13,717 bases of DNA from JAGOLU01 sp037138475 (GCA_037138475.1 JBAXII010000020.1:1-13717); one strand, 5' to 3'; positions 1 to 6,066 are shown, counted from the first letter of the stretch. Made by a program: numbers and translations. Notes: generated by a model not told the origin, from the sequence alone.

Positions 1-2
1 GA

Positions 3-98
3 TATGGGGAAATAGGGTAATTGGGTAATAAAGAAATAGAGTAATAGAGAAATAGAGAAATAGAGAAATAGAGAAATAGAGAAATAGAGTTATAGACA
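3..98. repeat. 8-bp tandem repeat (AATAGAGA)n
   Basis: About twelve 8-bp units run in register. Five perfect copies of AATAGAGA lie at 43-82, with degenerate copies on both sides (AATAGGGT, AATTGGGT, AATAAAGA, AATAGAGT, TATAGACA). Decay towards both ends is typical of a slippage-driven minisatellite. No coding frame runs through it. It resembles the other A/G-rich simple repeats of this window but has a fixed 8-bp period. Confidence 0.9.
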
Positions 99-170
99 AT
101 CCAAAGTTAAATTCTCAGTTATTCGATGTAGGTTATACGGAATTCCACCAATTCGTTCCCTTCTATCTTC

Positions 171-261
171 GTCATGTTGAGCGGAGCGAAACATCCCTTC
201 GTTTTTATTAGCTTCAAAGTAAGGAGGTCTTTCGACTCCGCTTCGCTTCGCTCAAGATGAC
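171..261. repeat. Dispersed inverted repeat, GTCATNTTGAGC type
   Basis: The left end reads GTCATGTTGAGCGGAGCGAA and the right end carries the imperfect complement, finishing CGCTTCGCTCAAGATGAC. The two ends can fold on each other around a short A/T-rich centre. Sequences of the GTCATCTTGAGCGAAGCG kind are widespread non-coding dispersed repeats in many bacterial genomes. A 13-bp palindrome, GTGCACGGTGCAC, follows at 262-274. No gene is visible from 1 to 432; the region consists of these repeats and unassigned sequence (99-170). Confidence 0.7.
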
Positions 262-282
262 GTGCACGGTGCACACTCTAGG

Positions 283-357
283 GAGCGACGTAGCAATCCC
301 CCGACACATGAGATTGCCACGGCTCTCTCGCCTGAGCGAGAAAGCCTCGCAATGACA
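283..357. repeat. MITE-like CATTGCGAGG repeat, left end lost
   Basis: It contains GAGCGACGTAGCAATCCC, then GATTGCCACGGCTCTCTCGC, and ends CCTCGCAATGACA. This matches the complete element at 7739-7838, which has 13-bp terminal inverted repeats, but the left terminus TGTCATTGCGAGG is missing here. An internal hairpin (CTCTCTCGC ... GCGAGAAAG) is present. No coding capacity. Confidence 0.75.
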
Positions 358-386
358 CAGGTCGACGCAAAATATGTGCAAGATGA

Positions 387-438
387 ATTATTAATTATTA
401 ATTCTTCATTATTAATTATTAATTATTAGTTATCAGTC
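387..438. repeat. TTAATTATTAATT / GTTATCAG repeat at gene 3' end
   Basis: On the minus strand this reads from the last codons of the 433-771 gene straight into ACTGATAACTAATAATT and then repeated AATTAATAATT units. The 17-nt string ACTGATAACTAATAATT also occurs just downstream of the TyrRS gene (near 7656-7672). The TGA stop of the 433-771 gene lies inside this repeat. Confidence 0.7.
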
Positions 439-771
439 CATTCCCACCAGTTTCCGTATCTCCATCCACATCTTGCCCCAGAAGGAGGCTTTTTTGTAGG
501 CGAGGTAGCGCTGCTTTTTTTTGTAGTCAGCAGTGCCCTCATACGGAGGATCGATCCAACAGGAGAGGATGAGCGGCTCGCCGGTACGAGCCGTACCAAC
601 TATTGCCGTGACTTTTTTTGTGTCAAACGTCTTCACATACTCGGTAGTCCCCTTCTGCCTCCCCGGCACCACTTTATCAGGTGAGGTGACGGTAAACTCG
701 ACCATGGTCTTTTTAAAGTAGCGTTCCTCCAGGCGCTGGAGTGCGTGATCGGTAAAGATGATGGAAGACAT
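433..771 (-). CDS. DUF4258 family protein
   Basis: A 112-aa protein whose N-terminus has the DUF4258 signature: FTDHALQRLEERYF at residues 6-19, then a predicted strand-rich core (TTEYVKTFDTKKVTAIVGTA), then an IDPPYEG-type motif and a basic aromatic C-terminus (KKKQRYLAYKKASFWGKMW). That C-terminal pattern is familiar from small Patescibacteria proteins. DUF4258 has been related to RelE/BrnT-type folds, but no catalytic residues can be assigned and no antitoxin gene sits beside it, so a toxin role is not supported. The ATG at 769-771 lacks a Shine-Dalgarno sequence, and a repeat fills the 64 nt up to the upstream aquaporin gene. It is the last of four co-directional minus-strand genes. The family call is fairly secure; the function is unknown. 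Confidence 0.8.
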   Translation of the reverse strand: MSSIIFTDHALQRLEERYFKKTMVEFTVTSPDKVVPGRQKGTTEYVKTFDTKKVTAIVGTARTGEPLILSCWIDPPYEGTADYKKKQRYLAYKKASFWGKMWMEIRKLVGMD

Positions 772-832
772 GAAAATGGATAATTGAGAATTGATAGTTG
801 ATAATGGAAAACGGAAAACGAGCGAATAGCGA
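772..832. repeat. GATAATTGAGAATTGATAG repeat between two genes
   Basis: It fills nearly all the gap between the aquaporin stop and the DUF4258 start. On the coding (minus) strand it reads CGTTTTCCGTTTTCC, then ATTATCAACTATCAATTC, up to the ATG. This is the same T/C-rich orientation as the repeats in front of TyrRS, DUF4173 and aquaporin. Confidence 0.75.
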
Positions 833-835
833 ATT

Positions 836-1474
836 TTACTTTACTTCAGGATGCTTGTCGTGGGGGTGAGTATACTGGTAAAACCGCGCGGCGAGCTCCC
901 CACCGAGCAGCGGGCCCACGGTGTAGAGCAGGATAGACTCGACTCCGACGACGTGCATCTTTGACGCGCTGACCAGGAGTGGCGCGAGACCTACTGCGGG
1001 GTTAAACGCTCCTCCGGATATCTGACCTACCGTATAGGCTCCGATCAGCACCGTCATGCCGATGACCAGTCCAAAGTAACTATTGCCTGCGGCATCTTTG
1101 CTGACTGCCGTGTGAAACACCGCAGTGACGAGCGCAAAGGTAAACAGTGCCTCAGCGATCACCTGCTGATAGAAAAATGATCCCGTTGAGGGGGCGACTA
1201 CAAAATCTTTGCCATTGAGCACATACGCGATGAGTACTCCCGCGACTGCGCCGAGGATCTGGGAAGAGATATACCTCATCGTCTTTGTGGTGGAGAGCTT
1301 GCCCGTGCTCCAAAGCGCCATGGTCACTGCGGGGTTGTAGTGACCTCCCGATACGTGCGCGCCGATATAGATCATCACAGCCAAGGTCGCACCGATCGCG
1401 ACGGGATTTCCCGTCATCGCCACCACTAACATGAGGAAAAAAGTCCCAACAAACTCAATCGTTAACGAAGACAT
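836..1474 (-). CDS. Aquaporin / MIP-family channel
   Basis: A 212-aa six-helix channel of normal MIP length, expected to be a tetramer in the cytoplasmic membrane passing water and possibly small neutral solutes. Both half-helix motifs are intact: GGHYNPAVT (NPA at residues 47-49) and GGAFNPAVG (NPA at 158-160). Glu7 in helix 1 and Glu108 in helix 4 are the usual conserved glutamates. The residue after the second NPA, normally the selectivity-filter Arg, is Val161. By spacing from E. coli AqpZ the other filter positions fall near Ile27, Ala146 and Gly155, so the pore looks wider and more hydrophobic than AqpZ; this is approximate. The ATG at 1472-1474 was chosen because the frame upstream (to 1513) only translates intergenic repeat (IISYQL). 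The C-terminus is His-rich (HPHDKHPEVK). Substrate cannot be assigned. Confidence 0.92.
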   Translation of the reverse strand: MSSLTIEFVGTFFLMLVVAMTGNPVAIGATLAVMIYIGAHVSGGHYNPAVTMALWSTGKLSTTKTMRYISSQILGAVAGVLIAYVLNGKDFVVAPSTGSFFYQQVIAEALFTFALVTAVFHTAVSKDAAGNSYFGLVIGMTVLIGAYTVGQISGGAFNPAVGLAPLLVSASKMHVVGVESILLYTVGPLLGGELAARFYQYTHPHDKHPEVK

Positions 1475-1560
1475 AATAAGTTGATAACTGATAATGGAGA
1501 ACGAGAATATCAATGAAAATCAAAATTTGTTGAGTTGATAACGGATCATAGAGACCGCGA
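1475..1560. repeat. GTTGATAACTGATAATGGAGAACG repeat upstream of aquaporin
   Basis: Two related copies lie at about 1480-1510 and 1533-1550. On the minus strand the near copy reads CGTTCTCCATTATCAGTTAT, then CAACTTATT and the aquaporin ATG. TATCAA lies 6 nt before that ATG and is a weak -10 candidate (4 of 6 consensus bases). Confidence 0.7.
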
Positions 1561-1564
1561 ATCA

Positions 1565-1911
1565 TTATTTTCTAGATGTTTTAATGATGGCAGTGAGCAA
1601 CTTCACCAGTTCCATAAGTTGGGTATCAAGCAAATGATACCTATCATCTGGTAAATACTCGGTATCATGCAAGATATTGATCCAATAGCCAGTCTCGTGA
1701 GCCTCTTTTAGAGCGATAGACATTTTGGAAATAAAATCTGGTCTGCTTTGTGCCTGTTCACCTTCGTATATATTTGCGCCTATGGAAGTTCCTGAGCGTA
1801 AAAACTGACGTGTAAGCACAACTCCTTTTGAGTAAGTACCACATGACGATACGTTCTGACTACTTGAATAGCAAAAATGTACGACTTCTCCTGCACGACG
1901 CTTTTTTTCAT
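1565..1911 (-). pseudogene. Four-helix-bundle (S23 / 23S IVP-like) protein, frameshifted
   Basis: Two adjacent frames together match one ~115-aa four-helix-bundle protein of the S23 (23S rRNA intervening-sequence) family. The N-terminal part starts at ATG 1911 and gives MKKSVVQEKSYIFAIQVVR then TYRHVVLTQKEL. The C-terminal part, open from GTG 1819 to the stop at 1565-1567, gives LTRQFLRSGTSIGANIYEGE then QAQSRPDF, including the family hallmark RSGTSIGAN and a later KEAHETGYW. The frames meet at about 1818-1821 (minus-strand GAGTTGTGCTT). Family members usually read KEFVLSKQ or KEYVLSKQ here, so losing a single T from GAGTTTGTGCTT explains the shift. Either a true mutation or an assembly error is possible. 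The C-terminal part alone would lack helix 1. The cellular role of family members is not established; some are encoded inside 23S rRNA insertions, which is not the case here. Confidence 0.85.
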
Positions 1912-1930
1912 AGCAATGTAAGCTATCTAC

Positions 1931-1971
1931 TTTCAGTTCTCCGTTCTCAACTATCAGTTATCAACTGTCAA
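1931..1971. repeat. GTTGATAACTGATAGTTGAGAAC repeat abutting HSS stop
   Basis: On the minus strand it starts immediately after the TAG of the homospermidine synthase gene and reads TTGACAGTTGATAACTGATAG, GTTGAGAACGGAGAAC and CTGAAAGTAG in overlapping order. It shares ACGGAGAAC with the 3' flanks of the methyltransferase gene (4740-4760) and the TyrRS gene (7605-7620). It has no terminator hairpin. Confidence 0.75.
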
Positions 1972-3417
1972 CTAAACGAGGAATGTTTCAAACAGCCACT
2001 TATCCTCATCAGATGGGCGGGGCTTGCCAAACTTTGCAAATGGCTCCACACGATTCTTCAGCGGTGTCCAGTCAGTGCGCTCACTGATGACCTCGCCGAG
2101 GTATGGATTTGCCACCGACAGGATCTCCTTGTGAGGGAGCTGATCAGGGATCTTCACGCCTTCTGCAGGATTTTTGATCATCCAAAACATCGCGCCCAGG
2201 AGTGATGCGGCGACCTGGAGCGTCGTGGCATTTTGACCCGGAGCGAGTTTGCGTGTCTCTTGGATCGAGAGGCGTGAGCCGACCCACCACCCGGTGAGGT
2301 CATGACCCATGAGGAGTACACCCAGTTCATCATTGCCTGAGATGATGTCGTCATTCATGATGCGGATCTTGCGCGGGAGCTCGTAGCCGTTCATCTTCAT
2401 CTCGATGAGTGAGGCGATGGCTGCATCACAGGGGAGGTACGCATAGTGGACCGTGGGGCGGTAGATCGGGCTTTCTCCATCGTAGATCGTGAGAAAGTCT
2501 GAGATCGTAAACGCCTCTCCGTGCCTGATCACCATACCATTGATCTCTCCGCTGGGGATCCAAGACCTGACCCAGGTGTCCATACCCATCTTGCCGAGAC
2601 AGATCTGACTGCCCGGTCCAAAGCGATGTACCTGCGCATCATCGGGGAGACGACGCTCGTGCGTGCCCCATCCCATCTCTGCAGGTGAGGTCCCCTCTTC
2701 GTGGAATCCTGCGACTGACCACGTATTTACAAATTCTCCTACTTCTTTGGGTTTGCTCGAGATCTGGGTATCACGCTCGGAGATGTGGATGACTTTGACT
2801 CCGGTGGCTTGGGCGAGCTTTGGATAGTTTGAGTCCGCGAGGTGCTGCTCGATCAGGTCCTCTCTCTCACGCTTTGTACCTTTTTTCAGTATGCCTTCGC
2901 CGATGGCCTCGAGTGCGACTTTGGTCCAGTGACTGACGAGTCCCGGATTTGCACCATGCTCGATGACGGCAGTAGCTCCTGGCTTTGCCCACGATTTTAT
3001 CATTTTGCGTAGTTCGAGATGGCGGACGTAGAGGGTCTTTTGCTGAGGGAGCACGTCAGCACCCATCGCGTACGGATCCCAGAGCTCGACAGAGGTGTTG
3101 ATATACAGTGTATCGTGCTCATGGCACCAGGTGAGGATGTCTCCACAGTCGATATTCCATGCGAGGTCGATGATGAGGTCGCCCGCACCTACGTACTTTT
3201 CGAGTACTTTGTTCATGTTTTTTGGCACGATGTACTCCTCTTTAAACGTTGCGCCGGCAGCGAGCATCGGGGCGATGCGAGCGCGTCTGTCCTCAAAGTC
3301 GATGATCGTGACTTTTTTAAAGTCCATGTCAAAGTGCTTGAGCAGGAGGGGTTGGAGACACTGAGACACGGCTCCGCAGCCAATGATCAGGATTTTGCCT
3401 GGAAATGCTATTTTCAT
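1972..3417 (-). CDS. hss: Homospermidine synthase
   Basis: A 481-aa enzyme matching the length and layout of bacterial homospermidine synthase (EC 2.5.1.44). That enzyme joins two putrescines, or spermidine plus putrescine, in an NAD-dependent reaction to give sym-homospermidine in the cytoplasm. The N-terminal Rossmann motif is ILIIGCGAVSQ (residues 9-19). Family motifs follow: IEHGANPGLVSHW (152-164), ERDTQISSKPKEVGEFVNTW (214-233), the EMGWGTHE block (247-254) and HYAYLPCDAA (324-333). Trp233 lies where the bacterial enzyme has its active-site tryptophan; that is by motif alignment only. It belongs to the saccharopine-dehydrogenase-like superfamily, but the HSS-specific motifs argue against a lysine-pathway enzyme. 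The ATG at 3415-3417 is preferred over an in-frame TTG three codons earlier because the protein then begins right at the Rossmann strand. No Shine-Dalgarno is visible. No putrescine-forming gene is nearby, so putrescine must come from elsewhere in the genome or from outside. Confidence 0.93.
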   Translation of the reverse strand: MKIAFPGKILIIGCGAVSQCLQPLLLKHFDMDFKKVTIIDFEDRRARIAPMLAAGATFKEEYIVPKNMNKVLEKYVGAGDLIIDLAWNIDCGDILTWCHEHDTLYINTSVELWDPYAMGADVLPQQKTLYVRHLELRKMIKSWAKPGATAVIEHGANPGLVSHWTKVALEAIGEGILKKGTKREREDLIEQHLADSNYPKLAQATGVKVIHISERDTQISSKPKEVGEFVNTWSVAGFHEEGTSPAEMGWGTHERRLPDDAQVHRFGPGSQICLGKMGMDTWVRSWIPSGEINGMVIRHGEAFTISDFLTIYDGESPIYRPTVHYAYLPCDAAIASLIEMKMNGYELPRKIRIMNDDIISGNDELGVLLMGHDLTGWWVGSRLSIQETRKLAPGQNATTLQVAASLLGAMFWMIKNPAEGVKIPDQLPHKEILSVANPYLGEVISERTDWTPLKNRVEPFAKFGKPRPSDEDKWLFETFLV

Positions 3418-3498
3418 ACGAAGCAAAAAGAAAAGTGATAAGTAGTATCTATACTAACAAAACCCCACTGCACTACAAGGGGTATTTGGGGGAAAGAC

Positions 3499-3771
3499 AA
3501 ATTCCAAATATCAAATTCACAAATTCCAAATAATGTCCAATTTAAATATGAAGGAGACAAGTTCCAAGTTCGCAATCCGCCAAGGCGGGTCGGAGACGTG
3601 GCAATCTCCCCAAACACTTTCGTTACCTGGTGGTATAGTGGGTTGTACGCTATATAGTGCAAAGGGACGAATGAGTTTTGATTTGATATTTTGCCTGATT
3701 GGATATTGATACTTATTTGGTCCGCCCCGCCTCCGCCAGCTGGCGGAGCGGGGCGGATTGCGAACTTGGAA
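3499..3771. repeat. Divergent intergenic repeat cluster with 20-bp inverted repeat
   Basis: The 3418-3790 gap separates two divergent genes and holds no gene. At 3499-3545 lie AATTCCAAATATCAAATTC-type repeats. A perfect 20-bp inverted repeat, TTCCAAGTTCGCAATCCGCC at 3562-3581 and its complement at 3752-3771, encloses about 170 bp. A strong hairpin occupies 3721-3757: arms TCCGCCCCGCCTCCGCCAG and its complement with one base missing. In both directions TTTGGAATTT followed by CTTTC faces the adjacent gene (minus strand near 3495-3530, plus strand 3771-3788), so the halves point outwards. Confidence 0.75.
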
Positions 3772-3790
3772 TTTGGAATTTTCTTTCACA

Positions 3791-4729
3791 ATGCTCACCA
3801 TCCTCCCCAACACCCTGACCCACACCCGTGAGGAGATCCTCGCGATTTTTACGCGTGAAAAAATAGCGGCGACTCCCCTCTCCTGGCACGACACCGCACT
3901 CTCGCTCGACACAGACAAAGATACGCTCACCCACCTGCCGGAGTTTATGGAGGGATACTTCTACCTCCAAAACCCCTCCAGCCTCCTCCCCGTCCTCGCC
4001 CTCGACCCCCAACCTGGGGAGAAGGTACTCGACCTCGCCGCAGCGCCCGGAGGCAAGACGATCCATATGGCGATCCGGATGGACAACACCGGCGAGATCA
4101 TCGCAAACGATCTGAGTCCCGGCCGTGTCGCGCGCATGCGTCGCCTCCTCACGACCTATGGCGTGACGAGCGTGACCGCCACCGCGATCCCCGGTCAGCG
4201 TCTCTGGACGAAATACCCCGGATACTTTGATCGTGTCCTCCTCGATGCGCCCTGCTCGATGCACGGCACAGACACCCCCTCGTCCGATAGTCCCGCAAAG
4301 ATGGCACGCCTCCAGCGCTGGCTCCTCCGCTCGGCCATCAGCGCCTGCAGACCGGGAGGCGTCATCGTGTACAGCACGTGTACGACAGCCGTGGAGGAAA
4401 ATGAGGAGGTCATCGACTGGATCCTCCGCAAGGACCAGGGAAAGGTGTTGGTAGAACCCATTGTCATCCGAGCTGGAGCTCGCCCCTCGCCTGCAACGCT
4501 TATGCGTAGCATTGCGGGCACGGCGCCTAGCTGCGAACAAGTCAACATTCATACTGAGCTGCTGGCGGGTCGTCCCTCCTCTCCCCATGTCCCTAGCCTC
4601 CTCCCCGCCCTTACCACGACCGTCACTGGCATCCCCCTGCATCCATCAGTGACTAATTGTATTCGCGTCGCAAAAACTGATGAGTTTGAGGGATTTTTCG
4701 TGGCAAAAATGAGGAGAGTTGATAACTGA
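3791..4729 (+). CDS. RsmB/NOP-family RNA m5C methyltransferase
   Basis: A 312-aa SAM-dependent RNA cytosine-C5 methyltransferase of the RsmB/RsmF/NSUN family, probably acting on rRNA or tRNA. Recognisable blocks in order: substrate-side EGYFYLQNPSS (54-64), SAM-binding motif I DLAAAPGGKT (81-90), acidic ANDLS (105-109), motif IV DAPCSMHGT (152-160) with Cys155, and motif VI YSTCTTAVEENEEV (194-207) with Cys197, the expected nucleophile. The C-terminus GFFVAKM is the usual family ending. The usual DAPCSGxG is DAPCSMHG here. At 312 aa there is no room for the NusB-like N-terminal domain of RsmB or the extra C-terminal domain of RsmF, so the RNA target is open. ATG 3791 was chosen because the frame back to 3758 only translates repeat. 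The last codons and TGA (GTT GAT AAC TGA) lie in a dispersed repeat. Confidence 0.9.
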   Translation: MLTILPNTLTHTREEILAIFTREKIAATPLSWHDTALSLDTDKDTLTHLPEFMEGYFYLQNPSSLLPVLALDPQPGEKVLDLAAAPGGKTIHMAIRMDNTGEIIANDLSPGRVARMRRLLTTYGVTSVTATAIPGQRLWTKYPGYFDRVLLDAPCSMHGTDTPSSDSPAKMARLQRWLLRSAISACRPGGVIVYSTCTTAVEENEEVIDWILRKDQGKVLVEPIVIRAGARPSPATLMRSIAGTAPSCEQVNIHTELLAGRPSSPHVPSLLPALTTTVTGIPLHPSVTNCIRVAKTDEFEGFFVAKMRRVDN

Positions 4730-4770
4730 TAGTGGATAACTGAAAACGGAGAACGAAGAATGGAGAATTG
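4717..4770. repeat. GTTGATAACTGATAGTGGATAAC repeat, supplies stop codon
   Basis: The repeat begins at the last three sense codons of the methyltransferase gene and continues as GATAACTGAAAACGGAGAAC and GAATGGAGAATTGAG. It has the A/G-rich orientation seen after other genes and contains TGA, TAG and TAA in several frames. There is no stem-loop with a T-run, so it does not look like an intrinsic terminator. Confidence 0.75.
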
Positions 4771-4806
4771 AGGCTGGAACCCACCTTTTAGCTATATCCC
4801 ATAGTC

Positions 4807-4834
4807 TTTACTTTGAGCCATTTTATGATATACT
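4807..4834 (+). promoter_or_regulatory. Extended -10 promoter for secreted-protein gene
   Basis: TGATATACT (4826-4834) is an extended -10 element (TGn plus TATACT). TTTACT at 4807-4812 is a plausible -35 (4 of 6 consensus bases) with a 16-nt spacer. The predicted start near 4841 would give a leader of about 185 nt, unusually long for this window. Confidence 0.5.
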
Positions 4835-4849
4835 TTGCATCAGATCTAT

Positions 4850-5019
4850 CTCCTTCTGTCCCCCAAAAGCTGGGGTCACGGAGGGAGCTATATCGCACGA
4901 TAACACAACCGTATAGAAAAAACATATAAGTGAACCATCTTGAGGAGTCAAACGAGCAGGGGAAAGGAACGTCCCCTGTTCTTCTGACTCCTCTTGAACA
5001 AAGGTTCAAAGAGTCGGAG
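4850..5019 (+). promoter_or_regulatory. Structured 5' leader with three stem-loops
   Basis: Three hairpins can be drawn. (1) 4850-4883: CTCC and CCCC segments pair with GGGG and GGAG. (2) 4942-4993: outer stem GAGGAGTCA/TGACTCCTC (9 bp) and inner stem CAGGGGA/TCCCCTG (7 bp) separated by a 6x6 internal loop. (3) 4994-5009: TTGAAC/GTTCAA around AAAG. A Shine-Dalgarno GGAG lies at 5016-5019, 6 nt before the ATG. CTCC at 4988-4991 is complementary to this GGAG and also part of stem 2, and TCTTGAAC (4992-4999) can pair with GTTCAA plus GA (5004-5012, one bulge), so a mutually exclusive fold is possible. It matches no riboswitch class I know. Function is inferred only from structure. Confidence 0.45.
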
Positions 5020-5025
5020 CAAAAA

Positions 5026-5994
5026 ATGAACAAATTTTTTTCAATAGTTGCAGGGGCCTTGATGGCCCTGGCCGCAACATTCGGGGCGGTTTCGAGACCG
5101 TCCACAATCCACGCCGCACCAGGTGCGCCGTGGACGCCCACGGCGACCACAGCACCGCCAAAGTGCGACATCGGAAACGATGGCAGAACTTCACATTGGT
5201 CTGCTTATGGGTTTGTGGCCGATTACACGGGCGGATCGCCCGCGGTAGAGGGCCAGTTCGTCCGTGCATACGCTAGGGGCGTCCTAGTTGGATGCTCTAA
5301 GATAGTGAAGTATGGCGAGTACGGGCTGATGGACATCTATGATAAAAATGACGAAATCGAAGGATATGTCCAAGGAGAGTTAATTTCGTTCTTTTTGGAT
5401 AATCAGCACGTAGTGCTTATTACCGGAGAAGTCCAGTGGGACCCTCAGAATAGGAGCGTATTATTGCCTCGACCAGGAAAGAACATTCTCTGTCTAAGTT
5501 GGGCAGTATGCAGTTTGGTACCGCCGACGGCAGTACCGACCGCAACGGCGACCAATACACCGGTGCCGCCAACAGGCACTTCGACGCCAACGCCGTCCAG
5601 CACGCCGACGAAAGCACCGACTGCGACGTCGACCAGCACGCCAGTGCCGTCGAGCACGCCGACCTCGACCGCGACGGCGGGGGTTAATCCCCCCGAGCCG
5701 ACGGGGTGTCCATTAGACGCCCCGTGCGGAGATGCTCCTCCGCCCGTCAGGGCGACGACGGGGCCAATACAGGGCCCGACGGCGACCTCGACACCGACCA
5801 GCACGCCAGTGGCCGTGCCGGCTCCGACCCCGACCCGACAGGCGCTTTCCCCTGAGCAAAGTTGTTATGCATTGGGGGGCACTGCTGGTGAGTGCTTTCC
5901 AAGCAACAAGAGCCTGTTTTTGGTCGTTGTAATAGCGAATAAAATTGAGAGGGAAGATTACCCGAAGCCAAAGTATTTCACAATGGAAGGGTAG
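5026..5994 (+). CDS. Secreted Thr/Pro-rich protein of unknown function
   Basis: A 322-aa exported protein. Residues 1-30 form a signal peptide (MNKFFS, a hydrophobic core, then STIHA with likely cleavage before APGAP). Residues 47-160 look like a compact strand-rich domain: GQFVRAYARGVLVGC, then YGEYGLMDIYDKNDE, then GYVQGELISFFLDNQ. I recognise this pattern from cell-surface proteins of Chloroflexi and Patescibacteria but cannot name the family. Residues 166-274 are a low-complexity linker rich in Pro, Thr, Ser and Ala (TSTPTPSSTPTKAPT style), interrupted by a Cys-containing PTGCPLDAPCGD segment. The tail has two more Cys and a short hydrophobic stretch, KSLFLVVVIAN, too short and too close to charged residues to be a confident anchor. 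ATG 5026 has the clearest Shine-Dalgarno in the window; an in-frame GTG at 4930 would bury the signal peptide. The linker DNA is GC-rich and repetitive, unlike neighbouring genes. Confidence 0.75.
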   Translation: MNKFFSIVAGALMALAATFGAVSRPSTIHAAPGAPWTPTATTAPPKCDIGNDGRTSHWSAYGFVADYTGGSPAVEGQFVRAYARGVLVGCSKIVKYGEYGLMDIYDKNDEIEGYVQGELISFFLDNQHVVLITGEVQWDPQNRSVLLPRPGKNILCLSWAVCSLVPPTAVPTATATNTPVPPTGTSTPTPSSTPTKAPTATSTSTPVPSSTPTSTATAGVNPPEPTGCPLDAPCGDAPPPVRATTGPIQGPTATSTPTSTPVAVPAPTPTRQALSPEQSCYALGGTAGECFPSNKSLFLVVVIANKIEREDYPKPKYFTMEG

Positions 5995-6000
5995 TCTTCT

Positions 6001-6066
6001 GAGCACAACCTATATGTTTTTTTGAGGTGATATTCACCTTGTTGAAAAACCTATACGGCTGTGCTC
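6001..6066 (+). other. Stem-loop after secreted-protein gene
   Basis: An outer 7-bp stem, GAGCACA (6001-6007) with TGTGCTC (6060-6066), encloses a perfect small hairpin GGTGA TAT TCACC (6026-6038). It starts 6 nt after the stop codon of the preceding gene. It lacks a closing T-run, so it is not a standard terminator, but it could mark the 3' end of that transcript. The remaining 5995-6389 gap holds only the repeats listed separately and a GC-rich stretch (6230-6300) with no gene. Confidence 0.4.

Noticed and set aside
433..771. Toxin-antitoxin module based on the DUF4258/RelE-like fold
   Set aside because: No antitoxin-like gene is adjacent (neighbours are repeats and an aquaporin), and no catalytic toxin residues can be assigned.
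1810..1825. Programmed frameshift in the S23-type gene
   Set aside because: The register change needed is -1, but no X-XXY-YYZ slippery heptamer is present at GAGTTGTGC, and the AAGGAG just upstream sits at a spacing known to favour +1, not -1, shifting. Simple base loss is more likely.
3713..4642. Minus-strand 309-codon frame opposite the methyltransferase
   Set aside because: Arg/Gly-rich low-complexity translation with no recognisable domain; the plus frame has all the methyltransferase motifs.
4930..5025. Upstream GTG start adding 32 residues to the secreted protein
   Set aside because: It would place a charged segment before the signal peptide, and the segment is encoded by the leader hairpin; ATG 5026 has a good Shine-Dalgarno.
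5445..5804. Minus-strand Val/Gly-repeat frame (VGVEVAVG-type)
   Set aside because: Antisense of the Thr/Pro-rich linker; the repetitive GC-rich DNA keeps several frames open.
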